Below are positions 32,080-35,565 of a DNA stretch of 35,565 nucleotides, one piece after another (the stretch's first letter is position 1; every line of letters starts with the position of its first letter). Source of the stretch: Candidatus Yaniella excrementigallinarum. Its GTDB lineage: Bacteria; Actinomycetota; Actinomycetes; Actinomycetales; Micrococcaceae. The stretch lies in NCBI GenBank assembly GCA_019113675.1, contig DXHA01000012.1, positions 1-35,565 of the forward strand, read 5' to 3'. The position numbers and the translations under genes are program-made. The notes under the pieces were generated by a model that was not told the DNA's origin, made no database searches, and worked only from the letters and a program-made list of their open reading frames with translations.

Positions 32080-32949
32080 ATGCAGCAACGTGCGACCCGA
32101 AACCGTACAAAAACATGGTTCCTATTTGCCCTCATGTTGGGGATACTTGTAGCCATTGGTGGCGTTATTTCTGCCTCCAGCGGCAACATTTTGTGGATCA
32201 TCCTGTTCACCGGTATAGGTCTAATTTCCACGGCAGTAATGTACTGGAATTCCGATAAAATCGCGCTGCGCAGTATGCGTGCGTATCCTGCTGACCCCCA
32301 GCAATTTCAAGGTCTCTACGACATGGTCCACGATCTTGCTCAGCGGGCGGACCAACCTGCACCACGGATCTACTTGTCACCTACACAACAGCCCAATGCA
32401 TTTGCCACTGGACGTAATCCGAATAACGCTGCTATTTGCTATACCGAAGGCATTATGCATCTGCTCAATCCGCGTGAGCTGCGTGCTGTGACAGGACACG
32501 AATTGATGCACGTGTATAACCGGGATATTCTGACATCCTCGGTTGCGGCTGCTATCGGTACAGTAATTCAGGGCGCTGCTTATATGCTGATGTTTAGTCG
32601 AAATAACAATAATGTGTTGTTTAGCCTGTTAGGCGCCATCCTGGCACCTGTGGCCGCATCGCTTGTCCAGGCTGGTATCTCACGTGATCGTGAAACCTCG
32701 GCTGATCACGATGGAGCGCAATTGACCGGTGACCCGTTGGCATTGGCGTCGGCATTAGAAAAGATTTCTGGTGGTGTACAACGTCATCCTTTGCCCGCAG
32801 ATAATCCTCGGATCAAGTCGGCATCGCACATGATGATCGCTAGTCCGTTTAGTGGCAAGGTGCGCAATTGGTTTTCAACCCATCCAGCCGTTGAGGATCG
32901 GGTGACGGCCTTGACCGAACAGGCCCGAGAAATGGGCCAACAACCTTAG
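32080..32949 (+). CDS. htpX: Membrane zinc metalloprotease HtpX
   Basis: 289 residues. Two N-terminal membrane helices (about 13-33 and 36-55) precede the cytosolic M48 protease domain with HELMH (His140, Glu141, His144) and the third zinc ligand Glu205 in RETSADHDGA. Further hydrophobic stretches lie around 152-172 and 180-200. HtpX degrades misfolded membrane proteins and is commonly stress induced. AGGA stands 6 nt before ATG 32080. The stop overlaps the convergent hypothetical gene by 4 bp. Confidence 0.95.
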   Translation: MQQRATRNRTKTWFLFALMLGILVAIGGVISASSGNILWIILFTGIGLISTAVMYWNSDKIALRSMRAYPADPQQFQGLYDMVHDLAQRADQPAPRIYLSPTQQPNAFATGRNPNNAAICYTEGIMHLLNPRELRAVTGHELMHVYNRDILTSSVAAAIGTVIQGAAYMLMFSRNNNNVLFSLLGAILAPVAASLVQAGISRDRETSADHDGAQLTGDPLALASALEKISGGVQRHPLPADNPRIKSASHMMIASPFSGKVRNWFSTHPAVEDRVTALTEQAREMGQQP

Positions 32950-33413
32950 GAACCTTTTGCATCCCAATGGCGTTGAAGCTCGTCGTTTACCGGACGGGCA
33001 AGCAGATCGCGACGTGCAGTATTGGCCGAGTTTAACGCTTCGTCATGGTCCAAGCGTGCATCCCGTGCAATTTGGTCTTGCTCACGTTCAAAAGGAGCAT
33101 TCTGAACCGAAGTAGGTTCGGTTTTCAATTCGTCCAACTGAGCTTCTAACTTGAGTTGGGAAGCACCAGCCTCTTCCAAGACGTGAGGCTCAGACATGAT
33201 ATCTACTAGGCTCGCATCAACAACAAGACCATCAGGATGCGCAAATCCATTACGTAACGCTGGCTGTAAGACATTATCCGGATGGATCGGATCTTCAAAG
33301 TGCGCAAACGTCAGCTGGTCGAAGGGCACCTCATCTTGTTGTTTGACCAGCAGCTCTCCAACCGACAATGGGCTGGTAAATACATCATGGTCGAAAGTTA
33401 TCAGATAAAGCAT
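32946..33413 (-). CDS. Hypothetical protein, acidic with coiled-coil C-terminus
   Basis: 155 residues, not recognised. The first part (MLYLITFDHDVFTSPLSVGELLVKQQ) looks like a small folded domain with two strands. After about residue 80 the chain is hydrophilic and helical (ASQLKLEAQLDELKTE, then EREQDQIARDARLDHDEALNSANTARRDL), probably coiled coil. There is no signal peptide or membrane helix. It follows yajQ by 18 bp on the same strand, with AGGAG about 9 nt before its ATG, so the two are probably co-transcribed. Confidence 0.7.
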   Translation of the reverse strand: MLYLITFDHDVFTSPLSVGELLVKQQDEVPFDQLTFAHFEDPIHPDNVLQPALRNGFAHPDGLVVDASLVDIMSEPHVLEEAGASQLKLEAQLDELKTEPTSVQNAPFEREQDQIARDARLDHDEALNSANTARRDLLARPVNDELQRHWDAKGS

Positions 33414-33431
33414 CGAAGAGACTCCTAAACG

Positions 33432-33920
33432 TTATTTGAAGTTAATGAATTGCAGCGCGGCATCTTCAAAGTCGCGAAGCATCGTGATGGTGGTTTGCAG
33501 GTCATCGCGAGACTTTGACGTAACACGCAATTGATCGCCCTGTATGTTGGCCTTGACCGATTTCGGCCCATCTTCACGGATCAGTCTGGAAATTTTCTTT
33601 GCAGTCGGCTGATCGATACCTTCTTTAATGATTGCAGAGATTTTGTACTGCTTGCCTTGTGCCACAGGATCTGCTGCGTCTAGTGATTTCAACGAAATAC
33701 CACGGCGCACTAGCTTGGATTGCAATACGTCCAGTGCAGCTTTGACACGTTCTTCAGCATTGGCGCTCAGCTCAATGGTGTTTTCGGTGTGCTCGATAGT
33801 AGCACCGGTACCTTTGAAATCGTAGCGCTGTTGAATTTCTTTGAAAGCCTGATTGACCGCATTAGCAACTTCCTGTTTGTCCACTTCAGACACAATGTCA
33901 AAAGTTGATTCCTTAGCCAT
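33432..33920 (-). CDS. yajQ: YajQ family nucleotide-binding protein
   Basis: 162 residues, full length for the family. The pattern STFDIVSEVDKQEVANAVNQAFKEIQQRYDFKG at the N-terminus, ANAEERVKAALDVLQSKLVRRGIS in the middle, and VKANIQGDQLRVTSKSRDDLQTTI near the end is that of YajQ/UPF0234. Members bind nucleotides, and some bind cyclic di-GMP. AGGAG is 6 nt before ATG 33920. It is the first gene of a probable two-gene operon with the acidic hypothetical protein. Confidence 0.95.
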   Translation of the reverse strand: MAKESTFDIVSEVDKQEVANAVNQAFKEIQQRYDFKGTGATIEHTENTIELSANAEERVKAALDVLQSKLVRRGISLKSLDAADPVAQGKQYKISAIIKEGIDQPTAKKISRLIREDGPKSVKANIQGDQLRVTSKSRDDLQTTITMLRDFEDAALQFINFK

Positions 33921-34120
33921 TTCGGGCTCCTTCGAAATTCTTTGGTGTTGGGTTTGTGTCCGAGTTTAGCTTGAAACGGCTACCGACCATATGATTAAGC
34001 ACCCGCCAGCTGATCGTATGACTTCGTCTTTTGCTATGCCGAAACACACCAATGGCTCGATTCGCGAAAACAAAAAATGGCTGGTAATGTAATCAGTCGT
34101 GCACGCAAGGCGTACACATT

Positions 34121-34202
34121 GGCAGATTACCCAAGCGGCCAACGGGGGCTGACTGTAAATCAGCTGGCATTGCCTTCACAGGTTCGAATCCTGTATCTGC
34201 CA
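34121..34202 (+). tRNA. tRNA-Tyr (GTA)
   Basis: 82 nt. Acceptor arms GGCAGAT (34121-34127) and ATCTGCC (34195-34201) pair perfectly; the anticodon arm GCTGA-CTGTAAA-TCAGC has anticodon GTA at 34155-34157; a long variable arm is present as in class II tRNAs; the T arm is ACAGG-TTCGAAT-CCTGT. The discriminator base is A and CCA is not encoded. Confidence 0.95.
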
Positions 34203-34212
34203 CGAATAATCG

Positions 34213-34253
34213 AAAACTTGAACCCACGGGCCAACCCGTGGGTTCAAGTTTTT
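34213..34253. terminator. Terminator after tRNA-Tyr (perfect 18-bp hairpin)
   Basis: Arms 34213-34230 and 34235-34252 are perfect reverse complements around a CCAA loop. The plus strand ends in TTTTT and the minus strand in AAAA/TTTT as well, so it can stop transcription from both sides. Confidence 0.9.
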
Positions 34254-34286
34254 CCAGTTGTTAGCGTAGGATTGGCAACTCATTTC

Positions 34287-34317
34287 AAAAGGCGGCCGTA
34301 GCGGAACCGCAACCGCC
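34287..34317 (-). terminator. Hairpin after the truncated IclR gene
   Basis: GGCGG (34317-34313) and CCGCC (34295-34291) with inner GCGG/CCGC stem on the minus strand, followed by TTTT (34290-34287), directly after the IclR stop codon. Confidence 0.5.
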
Positions 34318-34318
34318 G

Positions 34319-34666
34319 TCATATCAGCGTCCCATTCATTATTTGAGACCGCCCAGGCTTAGCATTGGCGATTGGCTTGAAATCTTCGGCCACGGACTCA
34401 ACTAAGACCTGGGCAGATTTGGTGAGTTCACTTTGGGTGTTGACCGATCCGGTCAGCTGCAAAATACCCTGGCCTAATTCGTAGGACAAGTCAGTTTTTC
34501 GTCGTGTAGCCAAGGATTGCCGTTCCAATGTGGCTAGTAAGCGTGAAGCTGTGGACTTATGGACGTCCAACCCTTCAGTAATCTCGGTTACCGTAGCGCG
34601 TTGGAGTCCTCCGTTGAGGGCCCATAGAATACGCAAGGCTCGATCTACGGATTGATTAATGCTCAT
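34319..34666 (-). pseudogene. IclR family regulator, truncated after the DNA-binding domain
   Basis: 115 residues; full-length IclR proteins have about 250. Residues 5-65 form the complete winged HTH (SVDRALRILWALNGG, then TVTEITEGLDVHKSTASRLLATLERQSLATR). The chain goes on only to the linker helix (LTKSAQVLVESVAEDF) and ends in unrelated-looking residues. The effector-binding domain is missing, and no remnant is seen in any frame in the 115 bp before the tRNA terminator. It is divergent from the dimethylglycine-oxidase-like gene it probably controlled. It might still bind DNA, so a functional short form cannot be excluded. Confidence 0.7.
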
Positions 34667-34749
34667 GCCTGTCGTGCCTCACTCAAGTAACCGCTGACCC
34701 TATTGTGAAAGAGCCCACAGTATAACTAGAGTCTGTGCCAAAGGTCACA

Positions 34750-34785
34750 GTTGCAATCTGCGCACTGGTTGCAACATATGCAACC
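34750..34785 (+). promoter_or_regulatory. GTTGCA repeats upstream of the dimethylglycine oxidase-like gene (candidate IclR operator)
   Basis: GTTGCAA at 34750-34756 and again at 34768-34774, the latter being part of the perfect inverted repeat GGTTGCA-ACATA-TGCAACC (34767-34785). The repeat touches the ribosome binding site GGAGG (34786-34790). Placement between divergent IclR and catabolic genes suggests an IclR binding site. Confidence 0.45.
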
Positions 34786-34795
34786 GGAGGCATTC

Positions 34796-35565
34796 ATGCA
34801 AACCGATTACTCCTCAGATGCTCGTATCGTCATCATCGGCTCGGGTGTCGTTGGAGCTGCCCTTGCTGATGAACTAACACAACGTGGCGCCGATAATGTT
34901 ACGGTGCTCGATCAAGGCCCGTTATACGACGTCGGCGGCTCCTCATCGCATGCTCCGGGCTTTGTTTTTCAAATCAACCCGTCTAAAGCCATGTGCGAGC
35001 TGGCCCAGCGTACGCTAAATAAGCTCGACACGCTCGATCCCGGTAACGAAGACGACTGGATACTCAAACGTGTCGGTGGCGTTGAACTTGCATACACCGA
35101 CGAGCAAATGCGCGAATTGAAACGCCGTCATGGTTTTGCTCAAGCATGGGGCGTGGAGTCAGAACTTATCGGTCCATCGCGTACCAAAGAACTCTGGCCA
35201 TCACTGGATACCAGTGAGCTCGTAGGAGCTTTGCATACCCCAACAGATGGGATAGTGCACTCGGTTCGGGCAATCACTGCCCAGGCACAACGGGCCATTG
35301 CTCATGGAGCGACATTTCATAGTTATACCCAGGTCACGGACCTTGTGATTGACAATAGTGCAGTCACTGGTGTGCGCGTTGTCGATGCCTTATCGGGCGA
35401 TAATGAACGCGTCATTGAGGCAGATATCGTGATTGCGGCCGGTGGTATCTGGGGTCCCACGATTGGGAAGTGGTTCGGCAAAGACTTACCGATGCAGCCG
35501 GTCGAGCATGGTTTTGGTTTTACCCATGAGCTAGAAGAATTCCAGGACGCCGCCACCAGCGAGTC
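34796..35565 (+). CDS. Dimethylglycine oxidase-like FAD-dependent oxidoreductase (partial, N-terminal part)
   Basis: The frame starts at ATG 34796 with GGAGG 5 nt upstream and runs off the right edge after about 256 codons. The N-terminal FAD motif VIIGSGVVGAALADEL is followed by GGSSSHAPGFVFQINPSKAM. This closely follows the Arthrobacter dimethylglycine oxidase pattern, where a His of this region carries the covalent flavin. Full members have about 830 residues with a tetrahydrofolate-binding C-terminal half, outside this window. The likely role is oxidative demethylation of dimethylglycine or sarcosine in glycine betaine breakdown. Confidence 0.85.
   Translation, partial: MQTDYSSDARIVIIGSGVVGAALADELTQRGADNVTVLDQGPLYDVGGSSSHAPGFVFQINPSKAMCELAQRTLNKLDTLDPGNEDDWILKRVGGVELAYTDEQMRELKRRHGFAQAWGVESELIGPSRTKELWPSLDTSELVGALHTPTDGIVHSVRAITAQAQRAIAHGATFHSYTQVTDLVIDNSAVTGVRVVDALSGDNERVIEADIVIAAGGIWGPTIGKWFGKDLPMQPVEHGFGFTHELEEFQDAATSE

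Noticed and set aside
1-35565. Mobile elements, CRISPR arrays, prophage genes
   Set aside because: No transposase, integrase, phage gene, spaced direct repeats or Cas gene was found in reading the window.

Overview
The window reads as a chromosomal segment of an actinobacterium in the order Micrococcales, most likely Micrococcaceae with moderate GC (Yaniella or Enteractinococcus-like; this genus-level guess is inference). The support is the chain ccdA-resB-ccsB, PLDc_N protein, DUF4229 protein, menA-menE-menB, menC-menD, menF and a polyprenyl diphosphate synthase, which is the usual cytochrome c maturation plus menaquinone neighbourhood of Arthrobacter relatives. Frequent GTG/TTG starts and many apparently leaderless genes (a TANNNT -10 element 6-7 nt before the start codon) also fit.

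Layout. 1-3479: end of ccdA, resB, ccsB and two small envelope proteins. 3429-6315 (minus): menB-menE-menA operon. 6335-13453: a block that splits menB from menC. It holds a tyrosine phosphatase, a membrane protein, an NCS2 purine permease, an S9 oligopeptidase, meso-diaminopimelate dehydrogenase and a PAP2 phosphatase. 13472-16259: menC and menD. 16299-23630: a catabolic cluster with a FadR-type GntR regulator, an FAD amine-oxidase-type enzyme, a DapA-family lyase/deaminase, an aldehyde dehydrogenase, a betaine-type binding lipoprotein and a proline-racemase-family protein. 23793-26711: a lipoprotein followed by a GntR(YtrA)-ABC transporter operon. 26708-29492: menF and the polyprenyl diphosphate synthase. 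29489-33920: HIT protein, SUKH-like protein, FprA-type ferredoxin reductase, HtpX protease, an unknown protein and YajQ. 34121-35565: tRNA-Tyr, a truncated IclR regulator and the start of a dimethylglycine-oxidase-like gene.

How the genes work together. The men genes plus the prenyl synthase make most of menaquinone, and ResB/CcsB/CcdA build cytochromes c for the same respiratory chain. No menG/ubiE, menH or geranylgeranyl reductase gene is seen here. The most interesting part is 16299-23630. Its four enzyme classes (epimerase family, FAD oxidase, DapA-family enzyme, aldehyde dehydrogenase) are the same four classes, in reaction order, as the trans-4-hydroxy-L-proline pathway. Three of the four differ from the textbook enzymes, and the transporter component is a betaine-type binding protein without a permease. 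Three promoters of the cluster share one design: TTGTGT, a 17-nt spacer, a TAnnnT -10, and a TGTGATCACA palindrome lying over the -35 and/or spacer. This looks like a single local regulon, probably under the neighbouring GntR protein, for an unidentified cyclic amino acid or betaine.
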